Shown one piece after another: positions 1 to 7,117 of a stretch of DNA of 11,539 nt; within the stretch, counting starts at the first letter, position 1; the number at the start of each line of letters is the position of its first letter. This stretch comes from Candidatus Liptonbacteria bacterium CG11_big_fil_rev_8_21_14_0_20_35_14 (GTDB lineage Bacteria; Patescibacteriota; Minisyncoccia; UBA6257; XYB1-36-10), in the NCBI GenBank assembly GCA_002796205.1, contig PCWO01000032.1:13912-25450 (forward strand). Direction: 5' to 3'. Under the pieces are notes generated by a model. It was not told the DNA's origin and ran no database searches. It worked only from the letters and a program-made list of their open reading frames with translations. Made by a program: the position numbers and the translations under genes.

Positions 1-643
1 TAATAATTCTCCGGCCAAAGAAGCTGGACTCAAGGCTGGGGATATAATAACCGGGTTTACTTCAGTTGATGACTTTGTTTTATTTATAAATAATTCAGTA
101 GTTAATATACCAGGCGAGGCTGTTATTCTCTCTATAAAAAGATCAGGTGAAAATATACAAATAACAACTACTCCTCGCCTTAATCCACCAAAAGGTGAGG
201 GTGCTTTAGGCATTTCCTTATCAGGTGGAGGCATAGAAAAAACAAGTTTTCCTATGAATTTTATAAACGGCGGGCTAGCCACTTTAAATTCTCTAGAAGC
301 CATATTTTTTGGCTTTATGAATATGATTACCTCAATATTTATTGGTGTGGTCCCCGAAGTGGCTGGTCCAATTGGAATTTTTTCTATCGCTTATCAAATT
401 GGTAGTAATGGTATTCTCTTTCTTTTCCACCTTATAGCCATCATCTCAATCAATCTTGTCATTTTAAACCTTCTACCTTTCCCAGCTCTAGATGGCGGAC
501 GCCTTCTTTTTCTTCTAATTGAAAAAATTAAAGGCTCTAAAGTTCCTCAAGTAATAGAAGGCTACGCTAATCTAGTGGGCTTTGTTCTACTGATATTGCT
601 TATGATTTTTGTAACCATAAAAGACATCTTTACATTTTTATAA
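1..643 (+). CDS. rseP: RseP-type site-2 zinc metalloprotease, 3' part (5' end outside window)
   Basis: This is the C-terminal 213 residues of a membrane-embedded M50-family protease; codons run in frame from base 2, and the HExxH catalytic half lies upstream of the window. Residues about 1-63 look like the end of a PDZ domain, with SPAKEAGLKAGDII matching the usual SPA..AGL..GD.I signature. Further on come VAGPIGI and the NLLPFPALDGGR motif, whose Asp (fragment residue 164) is the third zinc ligand in this family. Hydrophobic helices flank that motif and another closes the protein. Family members cleave transmembrane substrates such as anti-sigma factors or leftover signal peptides; the substrate here cannot be told. 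RseP lies next to proS in many bacteria, which supports the call. The gene ends in TAA directly at a terminator hairpin. Confidence 0.93.
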   Translation, partial: NNSPAKEAGLKAGDIITGFTSVDDFVLFINNSVVNIPGEAVILSIKRSGENIQITTTPRLNPPKGEGALGISLSGGGIEKTSFPMNFINGGLATLNSLEAIFFGFMNMITSIFIGVVPEVAGPIGIFSIAYQIGSNGILFLFHLIAIISINLVILNLLPFPALDGGRLLFLLIEKIKGSKVPQVIEGYANLVGFVLLILLMIFVTIKDIFTFL

Positions 644-668
644 AAAACAGCTTAGCTGTTTTTTATTT
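642..668 (+). terminator. Intrinsic terminator after rseP
   Basis: AAAAAACAGC (642-651), a TTA loop and GCTGTTTTTT (655-664) form a 10-bp stem with a U-rich right arm, starting on the rseP stop codon itself. The stem is only 4 bp strong (CAGC/GCTG) plus A-U pairs. The A-run on the left makes it potentially bidirectional. Confidence 0.75.
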
Positions 669-685
669 GCTTGAAATCAAGCAAA
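666..685. repeat. Perfect 9-bp inverted repeat upstream of proS
   Basis: TTTGCTTGA (666-674) and TCAAGCAAA (677-685) are exact reverse complements separated by AA. The repeat directly follows the rseP terminator and covers the -35 element and most of the spacer of the proposed proS promoter. It could be an operator for a dimeric regulator or a second stem helping termination. A 2-nt loop is tight for RNA, though an 8-bp stem with a 4-nt loop is possible. Confidence 0.6.
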
Positions 686-695
686 AATGTATAGT
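667..695 (+). promoter_or_regulatory. Putative sigma-70 promoter of proS
   Basis: TTGCTT (667-672), a 17-nt spacer and TATAGT (690-695) fit a housekeeping promoter. Transcription would begin near 702, only about 3 nt before the preferred proS ATG at 705, giving a nearly leaderless message. The -35 box lies inside the inverted repeat 666-685. Confidence 0.5.
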
Positions 696-704
696 TATTT
701 TAAT

Positions 705-1943
705 ATGTATCAATCAAACCTTTTTACTAAAACCACTAAACACACCCCCAAGGACGAAGTCTCTAAAAATGCCAACCTTCTTTTGCGAGCTGGCTTTATT
801 AATAAAGAAATGGCTGGCGTTTACTCCCTTTTACCTCTCGGTCTCAAAGTTCATAATAAAATTGAGCATATAATTAGAGCCGAGATGAATAAATTAGGCG
901 GTCAAGAAATTAACCTAACCGCTCTTCAGGCTAAAGAAATTTGGCAAAAGACTAATCGGTGGGATAATAAAGATGTTGATGTTTGGTTTAAAACCAATCT
1001 TCAAAATAAAAGTGAATTAGGTTTGGCCTTCACTCACGAAGAACCATTAACTAATCTTCTTAAAAATCACATTAATTCGTATAAAGATCTTCCAAAATAT
1101 ATTTATCAATTTCAAACAAAATTTAGAAACGAGGCTAGAGCTAAAAGTGGTATTTTAAGAACCAGAGAGTTTGTTATGAAAGATTTATATTCTTTTCACG
1201 CGAGTCAAGAAGATTTAGATGATTTTTATGAAAAAGTTTCTAAAGTTTATCAAACTATATTTAAAAAAATAGGCCTAGGAGATAAAACTTATAAAACCTA
1301 CGCCTCCGGTGGTTCTTTTAGTAAATACTCACATGAGTTTCAAACCGAAACTGAATCTGGTGAGGACATAATTTATGTTTGTCAAAAATGTAAAGTAGCC
1401 GTTAACGATGAAATTAAAAAAGAAATGTTAGTCTGTCCTGAATGTAACCACCAAAAATTTGCTAAAATTAAAACCGTTGAGGTTGGCAACATTTTTAAAC
1501 TAGGCGTCAAGTTTTCCGATAAAATTGGACTTTTATACAAAGACGAAAAAGGCGAATTAAAACCAGTTGTCATGGGCTCATATGGCATAGGTTTAGGGCG
1601 CGCACTAGGAACTGTAGTTGAAGTCAACCACGATGATAATGGTATAATATGGCCAGCTGATGTAGCCCCCTTCAAAGCCCATATTATAGCCATTGGAGAT
1701 AATAAAGATTTAAAGAAAGCCAAATCTCTATATAATAAAATGATTAAAAAGGGGATTGATGTTCTTCTGGATGATAGAATTAATTTAAGTGTTGGTCAAA
1801 GGTTGTCCGAATCAGATCTTTATGGTATTCCGCATCGATTTATCATAAGTTCAAAAACTAAAGGTAAAATAGAGTATAAAGCCCGTTCATCAAAAACCGC
1901 TAAGCTTATCACCGAAAGCGAGGCCTTTAAAAAGGTAATCTAA
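705..1943 (+). CDS. proS: Prolyl-tRNA synthetase, short form without editing insertion
   Basis: A class II aminoacyl-tRNA synthetase that charges tRNA-Pro. Numbering from the ATG at 705 (412 aa): the N-terminus MYQSNLFTKT aligns with the usual bacterial start, motif 2 is at about 140-164 (FRNEARAKSGILRTREFVMK), motif 3 at 289-306 (MGSYGIGLGRA), and the anticodon-binding domain from about 324 to the end (LLDDR..SVGQ, ESDLYGIPHR). Typical bacterial ProRS has about 570 residues with a roughly 180-residue INS editing domain between motifs 2 and 3. Here that space holds only a short loop with two CxxC pairs (C226/C229 and C244/C247), a likely zinc knuckle. Mischarged Ala-tRNA-Pro would then need a separate deacylase. 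An in-frame ATG at 687 would add six residues, but it has no Shine-Dalgarno sequence, lies upstream of the likely -10 box, and its extra residues have no counterpart in the E. coli sequence as I recall it. Confidence 0.95.
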   Translation: MYQSNLFTKTTKHTPKDEVSKNANLLLRAGFINKEMAGVYSLLPLGLKVHNKIEHIIRAEMNKLGGQEINLTALQAKEIWQKTNRWDNKDVDVWFKTNLQNKSELGLAFTHEEPLTNLLKNHINSYKDLPKYIYQFQTKFRNEARAKSGILRTREFVMKDLYSFHASQEDLDDFYEKVSKVYQTIFKKIGLGDKTYKTYASGGSFSKYSHEFQTETESGEDIIYVCQKCKVAVNDEIKKEMLVCPECNHQKFAKIKTVEVGNIFKLGVKFSDKIGLLYKDEKGELKPVVMGSYGIGLGRALGTVVEVNHDDNGIIWPADVAPFKAHIIAIGDNKDLKKAKSLYNKMIKKGIDVLLDDRINLSVGQRLSESDLYGIPHRFIISSKTKGKIEYKARSSKTAKLITESEAFKKVI

Positions 1944-1956
1944 GTTTATTAATATT

Positions 1957-1969
1957 TGTATTATATAAA
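1957..1969 (+). promoter_or_regulatory. Possible -10 region for the mreB operon
   Basis: The 37-nt gap between proS and mreB holds TGTATTATATAAA, which contains TATTAT (1959-1964) and TATAAA (1964-1969) as overlapping -10 candidates. No convincing -35 hexamer lies at the right distance. Use of either would put the start site about 5-10 nt before the mreB ATG. Read-through from proS is equally possible. Confidence 0.35.
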
Positions 1970-1980
1970 AGCACACATTT

Positions 1981-3033
1981 ATGCGCAGTATTTTTAGCTA
2001 TTTTGGAAAAGATATAGGCATTGATCTTGGGACCAGTAATATTTTGATATATATGAAGGGTCGTGGCATTGTTATTAACGAACCGGCCATCGCTGCTATT
2101 AACAATAAAACTAATCAAGTTTTAGCTGTTGGTGAAAATGCTAAAAATATGCTTGGTCGCACTCCTTTACACGTTTCCGTTATAAAGCCTTTAGTCTCGG
2201 GTGTAATTTCAGATTTTGAAATGACTCAAGAAGTTTTAAGACATTTATTAAAAAAAGCTAACAACTCAAATTCTTCTTTATTAAATTTTCCTAAAGTTAT
2301 TTTAAGTGTCCCCAGCAATTTAACCGAGGTGGAAAGAAAATCGGTTGAGGAGGTTGCTATTGCCTCTGGTGGCGGTAAGGCCTATCTTGTAGAAGAGCCA
2401 ATCGTCGCTGCCCTAGGGGCCAATCTTCCAATTGAAGAACCAACCGCTAATGTTGTAGTCAATATAGGTGGTGGCACGACTGAAATAGCCATCATCTCCA
2501 TGGGTGGCACGGTTGTTAGTAAAAGTCTTAAAATAGCCGGCGATAATCTTAATGAAGAAATTATTAAATTTGTTAAAGATGAATTTAAAATGATTATTGG
2601 AGAGACTACCGCCGAAAATATTAAAATATCAATTGGCTCCGTTATTTCTCAAGGAGAAAAAATAGAGATGTCTATTCGCGGGCGTGATGTTTCCTCCGGC
2701 CTTCCTAAAGAAGCCATTATTAAAGGCGCTCAAGTTAGATCAAGTATTACCAAACCTATTAAAATAATAGTTGAATCTGTTAGAGAGGTAGTTGAGGCCA
2801 CCCCGCCAGAGCTCGTTGGTGATATGTTACGTCAAGGTATCCATATTTGTGGCGGTGGGGCTCTTCTCAAAGGCATAGATTCTCTAATTGCCAAAGAAAC
2901 CAGTATTAAAACCACTATTATAGAAGAGCCCCTCACCTGTGTTATTAGAGGTATAGGCTCTATAGTAGAAAATTACAACAAACTTGAGTATATATTAGAT
3001 GATCCACTTCGCCCTAAAGAAATAATACTGTAA
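1981..3033 (+). CDS. mreB: Rod-shape-determining actin homologue MreB
   Basis: A bacterial actin that polymerises on the inner face of the membrane and guides the elongation machinery. Its 350 aa is normal for the family. The N-terminal MRSIFSYFG is a plausible amphipathic membrane anchor. Phosphate-1 is DIGIDLGTSN (11-20), the EEP segment is at 138-140, phosphate-2 is at 159-170, and the adenosine loop HICGGGALLKGID at 288-300. One oddity is that phosphate-2 reads VVNIGGGTTEIA, with Asn161 (codon AAT) where MreB and actins normally have the Asp that takes part in nucleotide and magnesium handling. The gene starts 37 nt after proS with no Shine-Dalgarno sequence. It heads the shape-gene cluster, with mreC and mreD downstream as in most rod-shaped bacteria. 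Confidence 0.97.
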   Translation: MRSIFSYFGKDIGIDLGTSNILIYMKGRGIVINEPAIAAINNKTNQVLAVGENAKNMLGRTPLHVSVIKPLVSGVISDFEMTQEVLRHLLKKANNSNSSLLNFPKVILSVPSNLTEVERKSVEEVAIASGGGKAYLVEEPIVAALGANLPIEEPTANVVVNIGGGTTEIAIISMGGTVVSKSLKIAGDNLNEEIIKFVKDEFKMIIGETTAENIKISIGSVISQGEKIEMSIRGRDVSSGLPKEAIIKGAQVRSSITKPIKIIVESVREVVEATPPELVGDMLRQGIHICGGGALLKGIDSLIAKETSIKTTIIEEPLTCVIRGIGSIVENYNKLEYILDDPLRPKEIIL

Positions 3034-3042
3034 AATAAATCT

Positions 3043-3138
3043 ATGAAAAAAATCATAAAAAAAATTTTAGTTATTATCTTCACTCTTATAGTTCTAACGG
3101 TCATGGTGGGCGGTAGTGCCATCACATTCATTCATTAA
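3043..3138 (+). CDS. Candidate 31-aa single-pass membrane microprotein between mreB and mreC
   Basis: An ATG nine bases after the mreB stop opens a 31-codon frame ending in TAA at 3136-3138, five bases before the mreC ATG. The product begins MKKIIKKILVIIF: four lysines in the first seven residues, then an unbroken hydrophobic stretch from about 8 to 30. This is the pattern of a one-helix membrane protein with its N-terminus inside, or a bare signal anchor. It fills the otherwise empty 110-nt gap between mreB and mreC almost exactly. No family is recognised. The lysine-rich start with a hydrophobic helix resembles the anchors of many cell-wall enzymes, so it could be the remnant of a larger protein. 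No Shine-Dalgarno sequence is present, as for its neighbours. The frame is short and could be chance. Confidence 0.5.
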   Translation: MKKIIKKILVIIFTLIVLTVMVGGSAITFIH

Positions 3139-3143
3139 TTAAT

Positions 3144-3836
3144 ATGAAGGGAATTTTTACTAAGTTAGCTGTTTTCTCTATAGCTGTTATAGCTGTTATT
3201 TCTTTTAGTACTAATAATAATTTTTTTTTTACAATTAAATCAAAAATCCCTAAATTAAATCAAAATTCAAATATTCTTAAAATTAAAGCCGAAAACAATA
3301 TTCTCAAAGCCGAAGTGGCCTCTCTAAAAAATGGTGGCCTCAAAATTATAGAAGAAAATTATAACAATAAAATATCCTCTACCATATTTTCTAATTATCC
3401 TTTTAACGATAAATCTCGTCTCACTATCAGTCTTAATGAAGAATCAACGCCTATAAGTGTCGGAGATATAATTATTATAGACAACAATCTTGTTGGTCAA
3501 GTATTAAACTCATATGGTAAATATGCCACTATCAAAACAGTTTTTGACCCTAGTTGGGAATTTCCGGTTTATATCGGGCCTCAACTTACCCGAGGTTTGT
3601 TTAAGGCTGGCATTGAGCCCAAAGTAGTTCTTATTAGTAAGAAAGAAAAAATAAATCCCAGCGATGTTATAGTTTCAGCCGATCCTAATAACATTCCTTT
3701 TAGGCTTATAGTCGGCCAGGTTGGCCAGGTTGTCGGTGATGACAGTAGTCCTTTCTGGGAAGTTTCTGTTAATCTTCCCTATAGCCTTAATGAATTAAGA
3801 CAAGTTTTTGTATTAAAAAATGAAGGAAAATTATAA
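3144..3836 (+). CDS. mreC: Rod-shape-determining protein MreC
   Basis: A bitopic scaffold protein that links MreB to PBP2 and activates wall synthesis from the extracytoplasmic side. At 230 aa it is on the short side for MreC. Visible parts are an N-terminal membrane helix (about 7-22), a short probable coiled coil (about 40-63), then the beta-rich MreC domain. The latter holds the typical YPF near 85, VGD at 106-108, LVGQV at 116-120, RGLFKAG at 150-156, and a final VFVL. A run of ten T at 3221-3230 encodes Phe27-29 just after the helix. Two 9-nt tandem duplications also lie in the gene (3181-3198 and 3714-3731). It follows the microprotein by 5 nt and overlaps mreD by 17 nt. Confidence 0.9.
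   Translation: MKGIFTKLAVFSIAVIAVISFSTNNNFFFTIKSKIPKLNQNSNILKIKAENNILKAEVASLKNGGLKIIEENYNNKISSTIFSNYPFNDKSRLTISLNEESTPISVGDIIIIDNNLVGQVLNSYGKYATIKTVFDPSWEFPVYIGPQLTRGLFKAGIEPKVVLISKKEKINPSDVIVSADPNNIPFRLIVGQVGQVVGDDSSPFWEVSVNLPYSLNELRQVFVLKNEGKL
3181..3198 (+). repeat. Two tandem 9-nt units in the mreC membrane-helix codons
   Basis: TAGCTGTTA occurs twice in direct succession (3181-3189 and 3190-3198), and a related TAGCTGTT lies a few bases upstream. The repeats stay in frame and encode part of the Ala-Val-Ile-rich helix. This looks like a small slippage duplication inside a sequence that tolerates added hydrophobic residues. Confidence 0.6.
3714..3731 (+). repeat. Two tandem 9-nt units in the 3' part of mreC
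   Basis: GGCCAGGTT is repeated exactly (3714-3722 and 3723-3731) and encodes GQV-GQV at residues 191-196. MreC proteins normally show a single IG.V element here, so this may be an in-frame three-residue duplication. Confidence 0.6.
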
Positions 3837-4275
3837 AATATTTTTTTATCTTTGCCTTTTAGCCTTTATTTTTGGTTTAGCCGTCGCCAGTAATATTTTA
3901 AATATTTTTGGTTTAGTTCCAAATCTACTTTTAGTCATAACTGTCTCTGCCTTATTTTTTGGCTTTAACACCTCAAAATCATTATTAGTTTATTTAATCG
4001 GTTTTGCCTCATCCGCCTTTGAGCCTGTTATTAGCTTTGAATTATTGGCTCTATCTTTTGTAATTATCTTAATAATTATGAGCAAACGCTATTTATCTTT
4101 AAGCAACTTAACTAACTCTAGTCTTATAATAGTTATAGGCACAGTTTTACTATATTTATTAATAAATTATAATTTTATTATACAAAGCACCTATCTGGTG
4201 GGTTTAGAAATAATGTTAAATGTAATTTTATTTATCTTCACTATTGGGTTAATAAGTTTTTTAAAAAATGTTTAA
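3820..4275 (+). CDS. mreD: Rod-shape-determining membrane protein MreD
   Basis: A 151-residue, highly hydrophobic protein with five or six predicted membrane helices (about 7-27, 32-49, 54-70, 72-88, 100-117 and 128-148). Length, topology and the PNLLLVITV segment near residue 34 fit MreD, the polytopic partner of MreC. Sequence identity across MreD proteins is low, so the call rests largely on position between mreC and the class B PBP gene. The ATG at 3820 lies inside the end of mreC (17-nt overlap), and the stop overlaps the next gene by 8 nt. No other in-frame ATG occurs until residue 87. Translation is probably coupled to mreC. Confidence 0.8.
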   Translation: MKENYKIFFYLCLLAFIFGLAVASNILNIFGLVPNLLLVITVSALFFGFNTSKSLLVYLIGFASSAFEPVISFELLALSFVIILIIMSKRYLSLSNLTNSSLIIVIGTVLLYLLINYNFIIQSTYLVGLEIMLNVILFIFTIGLISFLKNV

Positions 4276-6127
4276 AAGAAAAAAAGATAAAAAGTTTATT
4301 TTTGATGAATGTGTCTCAACTATAGGTAGTGTGGATTCCATAGAAAAGCCAGTTAGTAATAATGTTTTTAAAATAGCTTTAATTTTTTTATTACTTTCTT
4401 TTACTATCGTTGCTTTTCGTTTAATTCAATTAAATATAGTTAAAGGCGCTTTCTATATAGACCGTTCCGAATCCAATGTTACTCGTGAAGTTAAAACCCC
4501 CTCTCCGCGCGGTTTAATTATTGATCGTTATGGCGTACCGCTAGTAGAGAATATACCCACATTTTCAGTGGTTATAAATGTAGCTGATCTTTTTTTAAAT
4601 AATGATCAAAAACCATATATTATTAAAACCATCTCAAATATATTAAACTTAAATGAAGTTGCCATAGAAGAAAAATTAGAAGCCATTAATCTTGAAAGAA
4701 ATAGCGAGCTTTTAATAGCTAAAAATATCAATCTTGAGGACGCTCTTTTTATAAAAAGTCAAAAACTACCCTCCATATTTATAGTTGATGATTACCGTCG
4801 TCATTATCTTTATCCGGGCACTTTTAGCCATATACTGGGTTATACGGCTGAAGTGACTAAAGACGATTTAAAACAAAACGCTAAACTGGATTTGGGAGAT
4901 GATATTGGTAAAGCTGGCCTGGAACTTTATTATGATGAATACCTTAGAGGCAAAAAGGGTACTCTTATAGATTTTAAAGATGTGAGAGGAGAAATAATTG
5001 AAAATTATAAAATAGAAAAAGGGGAGTCTGGTCATACTCTTAAATTAACTATAGATGCCGAATTGCAACAATTTTTTTATGACCGTATGTCATTAGCTCT
5101 AAATAATTTAGATAGAACATCGGGTGTTGGTTTGGCTATAAATCCTCAAACTGGAGAAATATTAGCCGCCCTTTCTTTTCCATCATTTGATAATAATGCT
5201 TTTACCAACGACGATCGCTCCAATGAAAGATTACCACTTCTAACTGATCCTCAAAGACCTCTCTTTAATCGTTTTGTTTCCGGTCTTTATAATCCAGGCT
5301 CAACCATAAAACCTTTAGTGGCTTTAGCCGCACTTACTGAAAAAGTTGTTACCACTAAAGACATTTTTTTCTCTAAAGGTTATATAGAGGTTCCTAATCC
5401 ATATGATGCAAATAATCCTTCTCGTTTTGTTGACTGGCGCCCAAATGGTTGGGTTGATGTTTACTCATCCCTAGCTAAAAGTAGTAATATTTATTACTAC
5501 TATATTGGTGGAGGCTTTGAAGACACCGTTGGTCTCGGTATTAAACGTCTTAACTTATGGTGGCAAAAATTTTTATTAGATGTTCCATCGGGTATAGATC
5601 TTAGAGGTGAGGCCGTTGGTTTTCTACCAGATCCTGAAGAGAAAGAAATTAGATCCGGCTCTCCGTGGAGAGTGGGAGATACCTATAACGTGTCTATCGG
5701 ACAAGGAGATTTATCCATTACACCTATATCTCTTATAAACTATATTTCAACCATCGCTAACGGAGGTAAAATAATGAGCCCATATTTATCAAGCTCTCAT
5801 CGTGAGCCAAAAGTTTTAAAAGATATTTCTCCCGAGATAAAAGAGTTTATCGGCGACATTCAAAAAGGTATGTTAGACGCCACCACTAAAGATTATGGCA
5901 CCGCCTATATTATGCATAATCTCCCGGTTCAAGTTGGCGCTAAAACTGGTAGCGCGCAGGTTTCTAATAATAAAAAAACCAATGCTTTTTTTGTTGGTTT
6001 TGCTCCTTATAAAAATCCGGCTATAGCTATTCTTGTGCTGGTTGAGGATGCTAGAGAGGGAAGTTTAAACACTGTTCCAATAGCCAAAGAAGTCTTATAT
6101 TGGTATGCTACTAATAGACTAAAATAA
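4268..6127 (+). CDS. mrdA: Class B penicillin-binding protein 2, peptidoglycan transpeptidase
   Basis: A monofunctional DD-transpeptidase that cross-links peptidoglycan on the outer side of the membrane, with 619 aa as expected for PBP2. A lysine-rich cytoplasmic tail precedes one membrane anchor (34-54). Then come the pedestal domain, beginning with the conserved PRGLIIDRYG (80-89), and the transpeptidase domain. All three active-site motifs are present: SxxK as S345-T-I-K348, SxN as S405-S-N407, and KTG at 559-561. GQGDLSITP (478-486) is also characteristic. Its place directly after mreCD argues for PBP2 (elongation) rather than FtsI (division). The RodA polymerase gene that often follows is not here. 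The start codon overlaps the mreD stop in ATGTTTAA. Confidence 0.95.
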   Translation: MFKRKKDKKFIFDECVSTIGSVDSIEKPVSNNVFKIALIFLLLSFTIVAFRLIQLNIVKGAFYIDRSESNVTREVKTPSPRGLIIDRYGVPLVENIPTFSVVINVADLFLNNDQKPYIIKTISNILNLNEVAIEEKLEAINLERNSELLIAKNINLEDALFIKSQKLPSIFIVDDYRRHYLYPGTFSHILGYTAEVTKDDLKQNAKLDLGDDIGKAGLELYYDEYLRGKKGTLIDFKDVRGEIIENYKIEKGESGHTLKLTIDAELQQFFYDRMSLALNNLDRTSGVGLAINPQTGEILAALSFPSFDNNAFTNDDRSNERLPLLTDPQRPLFNRFVSGLYNPGSTIKPLVALAALTEKVVTTKDIFFSKGYIEVPNPYDANNPSRFVDWRPNGWVDVYSSLAKSSNIYYYYIGGGFEDTVGLGIKRLNLWWQKFLLDVPSGIDLRGEAVGFLPDPEEKEIRSGSPWRVGDTYNVSIGQGDLSITPISLINYISTIANGGKIMSPYLSSSHREPKVLKDISPEIKEFIGDIQKGMLDATTKDYGTAYIMHNLPVQVGAKTGSAQVSNNKKTNAFFVGFAPYKNPAIAILVLVEDAREGSLNTVPIAKEVLYWYATNRLK

Positions 6128-6130
6128 AAA

Positions 6131-7117
6131 ATGTCCATTAATAAAAATAATTTAGAACTAAGACAAGATCCAATAACCAAAGAATGGGTTATTATCTCTC
6201 CTAACAGATCTAAAAAACACATCAACATTCAAAAACAAAAAAGAGAAGTCGATCTCCAAAATAAAGACCCATTTTGGGATCCACAAAAAAGCGGAAACGA
6301 AAAACCTTCTTTTATAAAGCCAAATATAGAAAATTGGAAAGTCCAAATTTTCCCCAATAAATATCCAGCCTTAAAATCAGATATTAAACTAACTAAAAAT
6401 CAAAATGGCCCCTATAATACTCTATCCGCCTTTGGTTTTCACGATTTAATAGTTACCAAAAGCCAAACTCAAAATTTTTCCGAGCTCTCAAAAGAAGACG
6501 CTCTTCTAGTTTTTCAGGGCGCCAAAGAACGTTATAAATTTATGCAATCCAAAAAAATTAAATACGCTATGATGTTTCAAAATTGGGGTCCCACCGCCGG
6601 CGCCTCGGTTCCTCACCCTCACTATCAAATTATTGGTCTTCCGATTATTCCTAATTCGGTTTTAAACTCTCTTAATGGCGCAGATAAATATTATAAAAAA
6701 AATCATTCTTACGGCTATAGTGATATTATTAAATTTGAAAAAAAATATAAAAAAAGAATCCTCTCGGAAAACGAACACGCTATCAGTTTCACCAGATTTG
6801 CCTCAAAGGAGCCCTTTGATTTTAGAGTTTTTCCTAAAAAACAAATTCCGGAGTTTTCTAGAACTAATGATAAAATTTTAGAGGGCGTAGTTGAAGTTCT
6901 GCAAAAATCTCTCACTATGTTAAAGAAAAACGTTAAAGACCCTGATTATAATTTTTACATTCACTCCTCCCCGTTAGATAAAATAAATAAATATTATCAC
7001 TGGCATATAGATGTTATTCCTCGCGTGACCATATCTGCTGGTGTAGAATATGGTCTTGGAGTAGAAATTACAGTTCTTGACCCAGACGAGTCTGCTTTTA
7101 TTATAAAAAATGATTAA
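6131..7117 (+). CDS. galT: GalT-family hexose-1-phosphate nucleotidylyltransferase, atypical metal site
   Basis: A HIT-superfamily enzyme of 328 aa resembling galactose-1-phosphate uridylyltransferase, which swaps UMP between UDP-glucose and galactose-1-phosphate through a histidine intermediate. The N-terminal LRQDPITKEWVIISPNR is typical. The active site is H162-P-H164-Y-Q166, with H164 the expected nucleophile, inside GASVPHPHYQ. A second HWH is at 290-292 in the C-terminal half. In classical bacterial GalT a CPFC motif provides two zinc cysteines; here the same place reads DPFW (46-49), so both are lost, while the histidine of FGFHDLIV (H104) is kept. Substrate may differ: ADP-glucose phosphorylase and Ap4A phosphorylase share the fold. 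It starts 3 nt after the PBP2 stop, so it belongs to the shape operon and may feed envelope sugar synthesis (inference). Confidence 0.85.
   Translation: MSINKNNLELRQDPITKEWVIISPNRSKKHINIQKQKREVDLQNKDPFWDPQKSGNEKPSFIKPNIENWKVQIFPNKYPALKSDIKLTKNQNGPYNTLSAFGFHDLIVTKSQTQNFSELSKEDALLVFQGAKERYKFMQSKKIKYAMMFQNWGPTAGASVPHPHYQIIGLPIIPNSVLNSLNGADKYYKKNHSYGYSDIIKFEKKYKKRILSENEHAISFTRFASKEPFDFRVFPKKQIPEFSRTNDKILEGVVEVLQKSLTMLKKNVKDPDYNFYIHSSPLDKINKYYHWHIDVIPRVTISAGVEYGLGVEITVLDPDESAFIIKND

Noticed and set aside
687..704. Upstream ATG of proS adding six residues
   Set aside because: The conserved ProRS N-terminus begins at the ATG at 705, and the likely -10 box TATAGT overlaps the upstream extension.
1382..1723. 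113-codon open frame on the minus strand inside proS
   Set aside because: Fully antisense to a well-conserved synthetase gene, with no independent support.
3134..3143. ATTAAT-type palindrome before mreC as an operator
   Set aside because: Short AT-only palindromes are expected by chance in this base composition.
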